Shown: positions 21,250 through 29,465 of the stretch, in pieces
How positions within the stretch are numbered: position 1 is the first letter of the stretch
Layout of the letters: each line of letters opens with the position of its first letter
The notes under the pieces: model-generated
The model's database searches: none
What the model saw: only the letters and a program-made list of their open reading frames with translations
Told to the model about the DNA's origin: nothing
Origin: Trachythela sp. YZ-2020
Lineage: Eukaryota > Cnidaria > Anthozoa > Malacalcyonacea > Clavulariidae
Assembly (NCBI GenBank): GCA_016169945.1
Contig: JADLSH010000114.1
Coordinates: 868,001 to 932,000 of the forward strand
Length of the DNA: 64,000 bases
Direction of reading: 5' to 3'
Position numbers and translations under genes: made by a program

Positions 21250-21756
21250 ATGAATACATTACAGATAACTCGTGCACTGGAACAAGATCCTATAACAAGC
21301 AAGAGGTTTTGCGGCGTGTTTCCTAGTGATAAGCTACCTCAGACGATCGATAAATATCCGTGTGGATTTATCGCGAACACTGATCCTAGCACAGAACCAG
21401 GAACGCATTGGGTGGCCTTTTACTTTCCATCAGAAGAGAAAGGAGAATTCTTCGACAGTTATGGGCAACCACCAGATTACTACAGGAATTCGTTTGGAGA
21501 CTTTTTAGAGTCTCATGAATGGGAATTTAACACTCGTAAACTGCAAAGTGTTTGGTCAGATGTGTGTGGACAGTATTGCATATTTTACCTTAGCCATAGA
21601 GCACGAGAACAAAGCATGAATAAAATCGTACATTTATTTAATAACGATACTATGTTAAATGACGCAAAAGTGTCTCAGTTTGTTAAAACTCATTATAAAG
21701 TTATGTTAAAACAGCCCTATGTTGGCCTTAATCAGTTTAGTAAAAAAATTATTTGA
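21250..21756 (+). CDS. adenovirus-type maturation cysteine protease
   Basis: The 168-aa protein has the adenain (peptidase C5) pattern: His53 in GTHWVAFYF, Asp69 in EFFDSYGQPP, Gln99 and Cys106 in LQSVWSDVCGQYC. The Gln-to-Cys spacing of seven equals that of adenain. The known role of the family is to cleave capsid and core precursors during virion maturation. The ATG follows the capsid stop with no gap (TAA then ATG), implying reinitiation or a shared message. A poly(A) signal follows the stop. All catalytic residues are present and the gene looks functional. Confidence 0.88.
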   Translation: MNTLQITRALEQDPITSKRFCGVFPSDKLPQTIDKYPCGFIANTDPSTEPGTHWVAFYFPSEEKGEFFDSYGQPPDYYRNSFGDFLESHEWEFNTRKLQSVWSDVCGQYCIFYLSHRAREQSMNKIVHLFNNDTMLNDAKVSQFVKTHYKVMLKQPYVGLNQFSKKII

Positions 21757-21769
21757 AAAATAATGTTAT

Positions 21770-21775
21770 AATAAA
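21770..21775 (+). terminator. poly(A) signal AATAAA of the capsid-protease unit
   Basis: AATAAA 14 bp after the protease stop, facing the convergent signal at 21,897-21,902. Confidence 0.65.
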
Positions 21776-21896
21776 TGTTAAAAATTCAATGTATGTGTGT
21801 TTTGATTTCTAGTCCCACAATGCCTTTAGCGCTTTAAAAAACAAAAATGACAAGTAAGAAGAGTCTTATTACCGTGCCAAAAATGACAGGAAAACA

Positions 21897-21902
21897 TTTA
21901 TT
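21897..21902 (-). terminator. poly(A) signal of the minus-strand ATPase unit
   Basis: AATAAA on the minus strand, 25 bp after the stop of the 193-aa gene. Confidence 0.6.
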
Positions 21903-21926
21903 AACTTCACAACAATTACATATTGT

Positions 21927-22508
21927 TTATTTATATCTAAGCCATTCTTTTTGAGGTTGTTTTGATGTACTTCCATGTCTCTCTACAAGGGTTTGGAAAT
22001 AATTCGACGAGCTCGCACGTCGTGGGCTATGAAGGATCTCCTCATCCTCTGCAGACGATGTACCGAATTGCTTCCATCTTTCCTCATTTCTCACGATATC
22101 TTTAGGTATATTCATCTTTGATAAAGCACGAAAAAACTCCTTGGAGCCCGTAGGATTAAAATTTTTTCTTGCCCTCATGGCATCGCTGATCAAGTCAGAT
22201 ATGTTTGACTGGGGGATCTTTTTACCGTCAAAATCGACTTGTCCTGATTCGTCCCAAGAAATAACGTCGGGTCTTGCTTTCAATCGGTTTAAAAGTGCTG
22301 TAGCTCTTGAACGCATTGTTTTAGGTATGTGTTCGACAACGTCCGCGTCAGATAAACGTGCTCTCTCTCCAGGCAAAATCAGTGAACACTCGCAAATAGC
22401 CGTAATGACATCCGCGGGACAATGTTCAATAAGCAGTTTCCGCAGTTTAGGTTTACATTTCGTCATAACCTGAAGATAGGGAAGGCTCTCTTTCATGTGC
22501 TTCGACAT
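21927..22508 (-). CDS. conserved Polinton-associated protein, function unknown
   Basis: The 193-aa protein has two parts. An N-terminal helical segment (LPYLQVMTKCKPKLRKLLIE, then HCPADVITAICECSL) is of a kind I recognise from proteins associated with metazoan Polintons. A second part contains ISWDESGQVDFDGKKIPQSN and FNPTGSKEFFRALSKMNIP. No enzymatic motif is visible. A structural or DNA-packaging role is inferred from its place beside the ATPase gene. Its ATG lies only 34 bp after the ATPase stop with no TATA box between, so it is probably on the ATPase transcript. Confidence 0.6.
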   Translation of the reverse strand: MSKHMKESLPYLQVMTKCKPKLRKLLIEHCPADVITAICECSLILPGERARLSDADVVEHIPKTMRSRATALLNRLKARPDVISWDESGQVDFDGKKIPQSNISDLISDAMRARKNFNPTGSKEFFRALSKMNIPKDIVRNEERWKQFGTSSAEDEEILHSPRRASSSNYFQTLVERHGSTSKQPQKEWLRYK

Positions 22509-22542
22509 GATGGAAATGATGACTTTAAGCGACGCACGTAGC

Positions 22543-23187
22543 TTAAGTACGCTTCACGTAGACAATATGTCTTTCCTCGGGCAGAATGTTGGTTCTCAAG
22601 CGCATGTTTTCTGGTGTCAGCTGATGACAGTCAATCATTAAATATCCATATGGTTTACTTGTAGCATCACGAAACGATTCCAAAAGGTAGTTGGTGTGTT
22701 TAGGAAACATTTGTTTGGCAAGTGTTGAAATACCAAGCGAGTCGCGGGGATTTCGGAATATCAACATGTAATGGGAATTCAGACTGATCGTTCGTGACAA
22801 TTTACCGGGTGGAAATAGGTTTTGCGTAAGGTACAACACAGATATGCCTCGATGATGGGAACCGCGGGTAAATAGATCTGACGCACGTTGATCATTGGAA
22901 CACTGGGTCATTAAATAATCCAGTACGACTAGAGAGTTATCATGTCCATCCGCCAAATCGTATAAATCGCTCGGAAAACCTTCCACCAATTCAACGTTCG
23001 ATAACTCATCAAATTCTTTTTGATACTCTCCATAACAGTAAATTACTTTGGTCGGAACAGGATAAAACAGTTCTTTCATATGATGTAGCATAGAACGAAC
23101 CAAATACGATTTCCCACTCTGGCTTTGTCCACAAATATAAAAATTTGCAGGTGTTTTAAATCTCACATCCATCGTGTCCACAAGCAA
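22543..23187 (-). CDS. FtsK/HerA-type genome-packaging ATPase (A32-like)
   Basis: The 214-aa protein has a Walker A loop GQSQSGKS (residues 20-27), a Walker B strand SLVVLDYLM (85-93) and a downstream SVLYLTQNLFPPG segment typical of the Polinton and A32-like packaging ATPases. Such enzymes pump DNA into preformed shells. One feature is odd: the position after the Walker B aspartate, normally a second acidic residue, is Tyr91, which a single base change in an Asp codon would give. The enzyme may be impaired. A TATAAAG box lies about 36-42 bp upstream of the first ATG; Met6 is an alternative start. Confidence 0.82.
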   Translation of the reverse strand: MLVDTMDVRFKTPANFYICGQSQSGKSYLVRSMLHHMKELFYPVPTKVIYCYGEYQKEFDELSNVELVEGFPSDLYDLADGHDNSLVVLDYLMTQCSNDQRASDLFTRGSHHRGISVLYLTQNLFPPGKLSRTISLNSHYMLIFRNPRDSLGISTLAKQMFPKHTNYLLESFRDATSKPYGYLMIDCHQLTPENMRLRTNILPEERHIVYVKRT

Positions 23188-23201
23188 ACAACATAATAAG
23201 T

Positions 23202-23207
23202 TTTATT
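23202..23207 (-). terminator. poly(A) signal of the Bcl-2-like gene
   Basis: AATAAA on the minus strand, 50 bp after the stop codon at 23,257. Confidence 0.55.
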
Positions 23208-23222
23208 TCATAGGCCCCTGTA

Positions 23223-23229
23223 CTTTATA
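23223..23229 (-). promoter_or_regulatory. TATA box of the ATPase gene
   Basis: TATAAAG on the minus strand upstream of the ATPase ATG at 23,187, overlapping the end region of the preceding gene. Confidence 0.55.
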
Positions 23230-23256
23230 GCGAAAATATGCGTTTAGCGAAAGAAA

Positions 23257-23586
23257 TCATTTTGCGGAAAAACTTTCTTCGATCTTGAACTTTGTGAAAT
23301 CAATGGTTTTTAAAACTGTTGCAACTAGTCGTACAGCTCTACGCGTAACGTGTTCGGAGCAAGAGTCATTCATCACATAAACCATTGTTAGGTAAGCTAT
23401 GGCACGACCAAAATTGATAACATTCGTTTCGTGAAAAAGCGTAGTTAGATCACAGGAATAAACACGCGTTGCCATTTGTTCATACAGTGTTTTGTGATGT
23501 TCAAGACAAATATTTATATGATGCGATAACGTTTTCATGTCAATGTCAACGTTATTTTTCTGAAGCTCATCCAAAATCACTTCCAT
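23257..23586 (-). CDS. short Bcl-2/BH1-like protein (putative)
   Basis: The 109-aa product contains LFHETNVINFGRAIAYL (about residues 50-66), which resembles the BH1 motif of Bcl-2 proteins (a phenylalanine, a short turn, then N-W-G-R and a hydrophobic helix). Helices flank it on both sides. No BH2 tryptophan motif or membrane anchor is visible, and the protein is shorter than typical Bcl-2 members. Apoptosis inhibitors of this fold are common in DNA viruses, so a cell-death role is plausible but unproven. The gene has its own TATA box 50 bp upstream. Confidence 0.45.
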   Translation of the reverse strand: MEVILDELQKNNVDIDMKTLSHHINICLEHHKTLYEQMATRVYSCDLTTLFHETNVINFGRAIAYLTMVYVMNDSCSEHVTRRAVRLVATVLKTIDFTKFKIEESFSAK

Positions 23587-23635
23587 TGCAAACCAACACC
23601 AACAACAAATGAAGAGATAACGTCGAAAACGTATT

Positions 23636-23643
23636 TATTTATA
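23636..23643 (-). promoter_or_regulatory. TATA box of the Bcl-2-like gene
   Basis: TATAAATA on the minus strand, about 50 bp upstream of the ATG at 23,586. Confidence 0.55.
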
Positions 23644-23738
23644 ACCATAAAATACAAACATTTGCTAATCTAGACAGAATAATGTTCTGAAGTTAATTAA
23701 CGTTCTAATTAATGTTCATGTTCTGAAAACTATACGTG

Positions 23739-23923
23739 TTAAATCATCAAAGCAATTTTTTTAAGTAGTTCTCTTCTTCTCGGCCTTGTACTGGTCCAGG
23801 CATAGTGAAGTTTACAGGCTGCAGCAAACCTTCTTCTTCGGGAGCCCATTCAAAATATCGACACGAGTTTTCCTTGTCGTTAGGACAACAGAAAAACATA
23901 CGATCCTTGTTGACACCTTTTTT
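23739..23923 (-). pseudogene. truncated GRF zinc-finger gene (C-terminal piece)
   Basis: Read leftwards the frame gives KKGVNKDRMFFCCPNDKENS, then CRYFEWAPEEEG and a tail, with a stop at 23,741-23,739. It is clearly related to the third finger of the gene at 15,146-15,670 but is not identical. It lacks a start and abuts the repeat array of the right terminus. Recombination between arrays probably removed the 5' part of a second GRF gene, so the element may once have had a GRF gene at each end. Confidence 0.7.
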
Positions 23924-23941
23924 GACGCTATTAGTATTTAA

Positions 23942-24103
23942 ACGTTACGCAACGCTTTACGTTACGCAACGCTTTATGTTACGCAACGCTTTATGTTGCG
24001 TCATCTCATTAGTATTCTTACATCCAAGTGTGACATCACTTCCGGTATTCTTACTTCCAAGTGTCAATTCACTTCCGCCGCCAGATGTACAGGGTTACCT
24101 ACT
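23942..24103. repeat. right terminal inverted repeat of the Polinton-type element
   Basis: Inverted copy of 14,779-14,940 with one mismatch, ending in GGTTACCTACT. It carries three GTTACGCAACGC cores (23,944, 23,961 and 23,978) in inverted orientation. Confidence 0.92.
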
Positions 24104-24109
24104 CCGCTC
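24104..24109. repeat. right 6-bp target-site duplication (CCGCTC)
   Basis: Identical to 14,773-14,778. Confidence 0.9.
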
Positions 24110-24169
24110 CTCAATGACGGTCATTTTGAATCAGGTGGACGATTTCGTAATTGGGGCGAGCATGAGCGA

Positions 24170-24395
24170 GCCCCAGTTTGGTGGCTAACCGAGCTCAAGC
24201 GCAATGCATTATGATGCGTACGTTGGTGCGTACGTTGGTGCGTACGTTGCCACGTTGGTGCGTACGTTGCCACGTTGGTGCGTACGTTGGTGCGTACGTT
24301 GGTGCGTACGTTGGTGCGTACGTACACGGAACTTTCACGGCAGTGATTAAACTCCATCGACTTTCCGCCTCTTCTTATTTTACAATAATTATATA
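24170..24395. repeat. interspersed repeat with 12-bp tandem expansion
   Basis: The segment from CAGTTTGGTGGCTAACCGAG to the AATAATTATATA end has a second copy at 29,303-29,440. Here it is expanded by tandem GCGTACGTTGGT units (about 24,218-24,333), whereas the other copy has only a remnant. Open frames over it are artefacts. Confidence 0.75.
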
Positions 24396-24949
24396 GATCG
24401 TTTTCAGTGACGTCACGGCTTTTTTCCAGCTTATTTTAGTATAATACTTTCTATGTTTTGCATAGAGCAGGCAAAAATATACCTAGAGCCAAAATTTGGG
24501 AGCGATAGCGTTTTTGGTGGCTGAACTGTGGGGAAATTAAAATGTGAAATGTTTGCTTGATTAGTAGTGATTAGTACGGGGACGCTATGTTGGTGTACCA
24601 CTTTGGTACACCAACATGGCGGCCAAAATACTAATGCCCGAAGAAAGCCGAATTTTAATCAAAATGGTTAGATTTATACACAAAATGACTTAGATATCAC
24701 ATTTAAAGCTTAACCAAGCCTAAGACGTCGAATTGTGTGAAAGAAATAGCTTTCCGCGACCTTTGAAAATGCACTGACGTCAGCATTGCCAAAATTCAAA
24801 ACTCTATAACTCTAGAAGGAATGGTCGTATCAACCTAAACATTTCGACAAAAACTCACAACAACGATCTGCAAAACATATATAACGACCAGCTTTATAGG
24901 ATGTATAATTTAGATTTTACAATTTTGATGACGTCACGTGAAAACCATC
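24396..24949. mobile_element. MITE with TATA target duplication (554 bp)
   Basis: The ends are inverted (GATCGTTTTCAGTGACGTCA and, from the other side, GATGGTTTTCACGTGACGTCA). It is flanked on both sides by TATA (24,392-24,395 and 24,950-24,953). The homologous repeat at 29.3-29.5 kb reads straight through this point, giving an empty site. There is no coding capacity. The superfamily is uncertain. Confidence 0.8.
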
Positions 24950-24953
24950 TATA

Positions 24954-25430
24954 GTTTTCAATTAACAAACGTCCCGGAACTTCTGGCAAATTATGAATAA
25001 ATCCCACCGGCTGTTTTGTGAAATTGACAATTTTTCATGCGATGAAATATATTCTTACATGCGATCGAAAATATAGCCACATTTATGTAAAGAAACTCAA
25101 AAGGAGCCACTCATCGGACAAATAACAAATGGAAATGCATGCTGATTAATGACATAACAAAAGAAACTATCAAGACAACAGATGTTTCTTTAAAGTTTAG
25201 ATTGTAAATTCGTATAAAGTAGTGTGCACATGTCAACAACAGTCGCGAGTGTCTTAAAATTTATAAACCTTTCAAATCGATTTACACCCGTTTTCAAAAT
25301 TGCGCGACAAGTCTACAAGTAGGTTTTATATAACCTTCATTTGTGTGATTTGCTGGAGAAATATTAGCTTTAAATTGTAACATTCATAATATAGAATTTG
25401 ACAAACAAGAGTGTTTATGAAATAGCGTTG
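24954..25430. other. intergenic sequence, no gene seen
   Basis: It continues the repeat shared with 29.44-29.46 kb for about 25 bp, then AT-rich DNA without recognisable content. Confidence 0.5.
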
Positions 25431-26835
25431 TCTCACGTAGCTAAAAATAGATTCCCTCAGCTAAGACCCCCCACGAGACTCAGACAAACAAACTACTATT
25501 TAATATAGAATTATACTAGCAGCGAACTATCATTGGCATATTTTTTATTTTATCTGCACTAAAACTCATTCAAATTTACACCAAAGTTAGAACATGGTTA
25601 GTACTAAGCACTGTTGCTGGGGAACGTGTGCAAGTGATTCGAGATATCCAGAAAAATTGCCGAAATCGCTTCAGGAAATGAGAGCTTCTGGGCAAAAGGT
25701 ATTTATACCTTTTCCAAAACCGTCGCAAGGAATTGAAAAGTCTCGTCGCTGGGTTTCAGCATGTTCGCGGAAAAACTTTGATGTATCAATGATAAATAGG
25801 AACACATATATTTGTGCAGTTCATTGGCCAGGCGAGAAAAGGCCCGCGGATAAAGGGCCAAAGTGGTAAAGGGCCTTCGGCGTTTACCACTTTGCTTCAA
25901 GCCTCGACATTTTAACCACCGCTTGAGTTGATCGACAGTATAATCTGATGGATCATGCTCAAAATATGAGCCGGGAACGCCGTCGTTTTCAGTGAGAGTT
26001 GTTAAATTTATCGGAGAAGCACTACAAATTCATTTTTAAACCAGACACAGTGCCAAAGGGCGGTTCTCTCTTTTACAGAACTGTATTTAAAAATAGACTA
26101 TTAAATCAATAAGTTAACCGGCTTGTGAAATATTTTTTCAACATATTTTTTTATTGTCAAATCAAAATAGTTTTACTTATCAACGGAAGATTCCTCAGTG
26201 AAAAGAGTTTATATTTGAAATTATTTTACGTATAAGTGACAATTAATCTTTCATTTGAAATAAATCCGTATTTTAAATATAGAATATAGTCGATAGAATA
26301 GTAGACAATCCTAGCCCTAGCTTCTTTTATAGTATTAAAACTAAAAGGTAAACAAAATAGACTATAAATAGTGGATACTAATACAGCGACAAAATAGTAA
26401 ATTTTAAAAATAATGGGCACTATAAAAGCGAATATAAAACACCAAAAGAGCAAAATAATGGGCACTAAATCGACAAAAAATGGTTTTTAAGCGTCCAAAC
26501 TTAGTATAAACACGAAAGCAACAATATATTAATATAGACTATATAGGATAGTAGACCTATTTATAGCAGCGACAGAATAGTCCATACTAAAGCGATGAAA
26601 TAGCCTATATTACAACTACCAAAGCAAAAATATCGACACTGGCACTTCGACTAAAGCAAAAAGTACAACGTGTGTATGATTCCGCACAAATAAACTTTAA
26701 ACAAACTATCAAATTATCAAAATAACTCGCAGCAAGCTCTCAATCATAATACAATTTATATTAAGAGTTGCCAATGTTTGTCTGAGTCTTGGCGGGGGGT
26801 CGGAATTCGTGACGTCACGTCGAGACAACGCTATT
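25431..26835 (+). mobile_element. THAP-containing DNA transposon, internally deleted (1405 bp)
   Basis: The terminal inverted repeats start AATAGCGTTGTCTC on both sides. They continue, with gaps, through GACCCCCC and GACTCAGACAAACA about 60 bp in, next to GTGACGTCACG on the right side. A 2-bp AT duplication is possible if the termini are trimmed to AGCG. It encodes one THAP-like frame but no visible transposase core, so it is a non-autonomous derivative, perhaps of an ISL2EU or P-like element. Confidence 0.65.
25594..25869 (+). CDS. THAP-type zinc-finger DNA-binding domain (fragment)
   Basis: The 91-codon frame has the C2CH arrangement of THAP domains: paired cysteines at the N-terminus (CCWGTCASDSRYP), FIPFPKP, SRRWVSAC, and YICAVHW near the end. 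THAP domains bind transposon ends in P-element-like and THAP-bearing ISL2EU transposases. The catalytic part is missing. The frame stops soon after the domain, so this is either one exon or a truncated protein that could act as a repressor. Confidence 0.65.
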   Translation: MVSTKHCCWGTCASDSRYPEKLPKSLQEMRASGQKVFIPFPKPSQGIEKSRRWVSACSRKNFDVSMINRNTYICAVHWPGEKRPADKGPKW

Positions 26836-27584
26836 GTACTATGTCCGGAATATTCTATTAATATTCAAGCGGAAGCAGGTTTGACACATCTGAAGCAGGT
26901 TTGACACATTATTTAACGAATAAATGTATGATTCTTCCAAGTTTCAAAATCATTGACTATTTGACGAGATAGATTTTCCTGTTCGGCTTTTATTGTGATT
27001 GTTAATTCAAGCTTTTAGTTTCTATTTCTAACTTTATTTCGGTTTAACGTCATTATCTAAGCATTGAATTTAAAATTTATTTTGTTTACATCTGGTATTT
27101 TTAGATCGCGTGACAAACACAAACGCATAGAAGTATGTACGACGCAAAGTTTATTATATTTCACTTGCTATTGTCATTTTTATTTCATTTACAGTTCTGA
27201 CTTCTGACACACTTCTAGCAGCGTGAGCGTATCCGATTTTTCCATCAAACTACAGCATCAATATTAATTGCTGCAATTACATAGCGCTTTCTGGAAATTT
27301 CTGAAAATGTATGTTCATATTATATAAAGCCGTTAAAACGGGTATTATACACAAATCGTGCGAAGATGACCACTGAAACATAGTAAAGTAATAAAATGAC
27401 ACATGTTTTGCTCGCATCTTATTATTGCTCTTGCTCAGGCTCGCCCCATGGTGCTTGGCATCTCCCTAGTCACAAGTGATTCTGTACGGGTGTCTGTGGA
27501 AATGCAAGTTTGTGACATTGACCAATTCCCATTTCTAGACACTGATCCCTTCGGGCCAGTGTAATAAGCGTGTTTGTTTGTATA
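26836..27584. other. intergenic sequence, no gene seen
   Basis: A short tandem duplication (GAAGCAGGTTTGACACAT twice, near 26,872-26,910) is the only structure noted. Confidence 0.5.
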
Positions 27585-27725
27585 GGTAATAGCATGGTTT
27601 CGAGTGCAATTTGGATATAACATGCACGAGTGAGTCCGAAGGACGAGTGCTATTTGAGGTCTTTGAAAAACTCACGAGTGCATGTTATATCTAAATTTCA
27701 CGAGAAACCATGCTATTACTTATTA
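27585..27725. repeat. foldback hairpin with CGAGTG arms
   Basis: GTAATAGCATGGTTTCGAGTG and an ATATAACATGCACGAGTGAG block return in inverted form to AACCATGCTATTAC near 27,706-27,720. The loop contains CCGAAGGACGAGTG. The design is like the hairpin at 4785-4933. Confidence 0.65.
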
Positions 27726-28034
27726 ATAATATGCATAAAAATGTTCGAGACAATTATACTTTCAACTTACTATAGCTTCGGGCCTTCGGCGAACCGTCCA
27801 CTGATATAAAGTTTTCGCTCCATTTATTATCTGTATGAATTGCCAAGCATTTGAAAGTGAAGTGAACCATGTGGATTTCTTATAAATTTCATGTTAACTA
27901 AATTTTCCACCTTTTAAATCACTTTTAAGTCGTCATTTTCGTCCCGAAAATTCAAATTAAGTTTAGGCGAGCGGGCGCCATGTTGTTTTGTTTTGAGCAA
28001 TTTGCACAGACCTAGCGTAAATTTGATTGGTTCT

Positions 28035-28150
28035 TGTAGTGATTACAGATTTTTGCACTGTATTACAGAAAATTGCACTGTATTACAGAAAATTGCACTG
28101 TTGTTACAGATTTTTGCACTGCTGTTTGGGATTAATTGCACTGAAATCAA
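28035..28150. repeat. short tandem repeats around ATTACAGAAAATTGCACTG
   Basis: Four variants of a 20-24 bp unit (TTACAGATTTTTGCACTG or TTACAGAAAATTGCACTG) follow each other, the central ones with the AAAA/TTTT part inverted. Confidence 0.7.
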
Positions 28151-28520
28151 CCAATCACACTCGAGTAATATTTTTATGTATATTATTACAAACGTAAACA
28201 AACGTGCATTTTACCTTTGGAGTTGGGCCAGTGGGCGGTTGCTTGCAATTTAGTATAATTATGTATAAGAAAGGAAAATATATAATTTACTTACTGACTA
28301 CTGTATTATATAAATGTCCAAAGAAATAGGATTCAATTACACTAATTTCTTCCCTTGAAATAACCCTTCTCAGAAATGTTTTTACCCTAGTAGAATTTCT
28401 ATTTTCTTCGTCCTTCGAATGCGTTAACATCGGAGACGGAGCGACGAAGGGGCTCTGATAGATATGAATACTTTTCCACTTCGCTTATATTTAATTAGCA
28501 AAAGGAACAGGAATTAATTC

Positions 28521-28989
28521 CAGGGGCGTCGTGGGTCCCATGTTTTTTTTTGGGGGGGGGCAAGGGCAGCATTTTCCCGACAAACACAATTTTTTCAGAC
28601 GTAAATATTATATTAAGTCATACGAAAATGTTCATAAGTTTTGATTCTTAGAAAAATCGTCAGCGCATCGCCTGGCAGTGTTTACAATCGTGTTGTTTGT
28701 TATTGCCTAGTGCGAACCATGCCAATGTTATATGTGTGGAATCGTATAAAGCATATAACTCTTAAATATTGACTATTCTATAAACTTATATTGGGAAAAC
28801 GTGATATTTGATCTATATATTTTCTTATTCAAACATGTTTCTTATTGTCAAATTAAACAACGAAGAGAAATATAATTCCCGCTCGTATATGAAGGTATGC
28901 TTGACCACGAAGATTCCCACAATATAACAAATTTCCAATTTTCCTGGCCGTGGCCCCCTGCCCCCTCCCCCCCGGCCACGGCGCCACTG
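28521..28989. mobile_element. hAT-type non-autonomous element (469 bp)
   Basis: The termini CAGGGGCGTCGTGGG and, inverted, CAGTGGCGCCGTGGCC fit hAT ends. An exact 8-bp target duplication ATTAATTC flanks it (28,513-28,520 and 28,990-28,997). No coding sequence is present; G-runs and C-runs near both ends could pair. Confidence 0.82.
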
Positions 28990-29054
28990 ATTAATTCTAA
29001 GTATTCTATTGAATTCATATTGCTATAACGTTATATTGAATTGATATTTAGTGT

Positions 29055-29245
29055 AAAATAGGCGAGCATTCCGCAAATTATTTATCGCATATTGTTGCAT
29101 ATATATCATATTAAAATAAAAATATACAAGGAACAGCCGGTCAGGGCTTTCTACTATTTTCTAATGTCGCACTCTGGACTATACTTGTCTATATGAATAA
29201 AATTACAGCATTTCAATTTGGGACGCTTCTATGAAGACTATGATG
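29055..29245. repeat. second copy of the 6.9-kb interspersed repeat
   Basis: Same ordered blocks as at 6893-7145, same direction, diverged. Confidence 0.6.
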
Positions 29246-29302
29246 GCTCTTTCTCGATATATGAGCAACCGAAATCTGCGCGGTTAGAGAGCCTGAGCAT
29301 TC

Positions 29303-29465
29303 TCCAGTTTGGTGGCTAACCGAGCTCAAGCGCAATGCATTATGTCAGGCATTACGTCGGTGCGTACATACACGGAACTTTCACTGCAGTGATTAAACCC
29401 CATCGGCTTTCCGCCTCTTCCTATTTTACAATAATTATATAGTTTTCAATTAACAAACGTCCCTG
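29303..29465. repeat. second copy of the 24.2-kb repeat (empty site for the MITE)
   Basis: Matches 24,170-24,395 and continues directly into the sequence found at 24,950-24,980. It therefore shows the pre-insertion state of the MITE. Confidence 0.78.

Larger units (their letters stand above)
14779..24103. mobile_element. compact Polinton/Maverick-type virus-like element (9325 bp)
   Basis: The element is bounded by 162-bp inverted terminal repeats with one mismatch and an exact 6-bp duplication. It encodes a putative capsid protein, an adenovirus-type protease, a packaging ATPase and a small conserved protein. Accessory genes for a GRF zinc-finger protein, a DEDDh-like nuclease and a short Bcl-2-like protein are also present. 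Known Polintons are usually about 15-20 kb and also carry a protein-primed DNA polymerase B and an rve integrase. Here only the polymerase N-terminal zinc region is present, and no integrase frame is visible on either strand. The intact frames and near-identical termini point to recent insertion. I infer a capsid-encoding satellite mobilised in trans. Confidence 0.88.

Noticed and set aside
14779..24103. Complete autonomous Polinton
   Set aside because: No PolB catalytic motifs and no rve integrase frame were found on either strand, and the length is well below the usual 15-20 kb.
24121..24357. Arginine/threonine/valine repeat frames on both strands
   Set aside because: They are translations of the 12-bp GCGTACGTTGGT tandem repeat.
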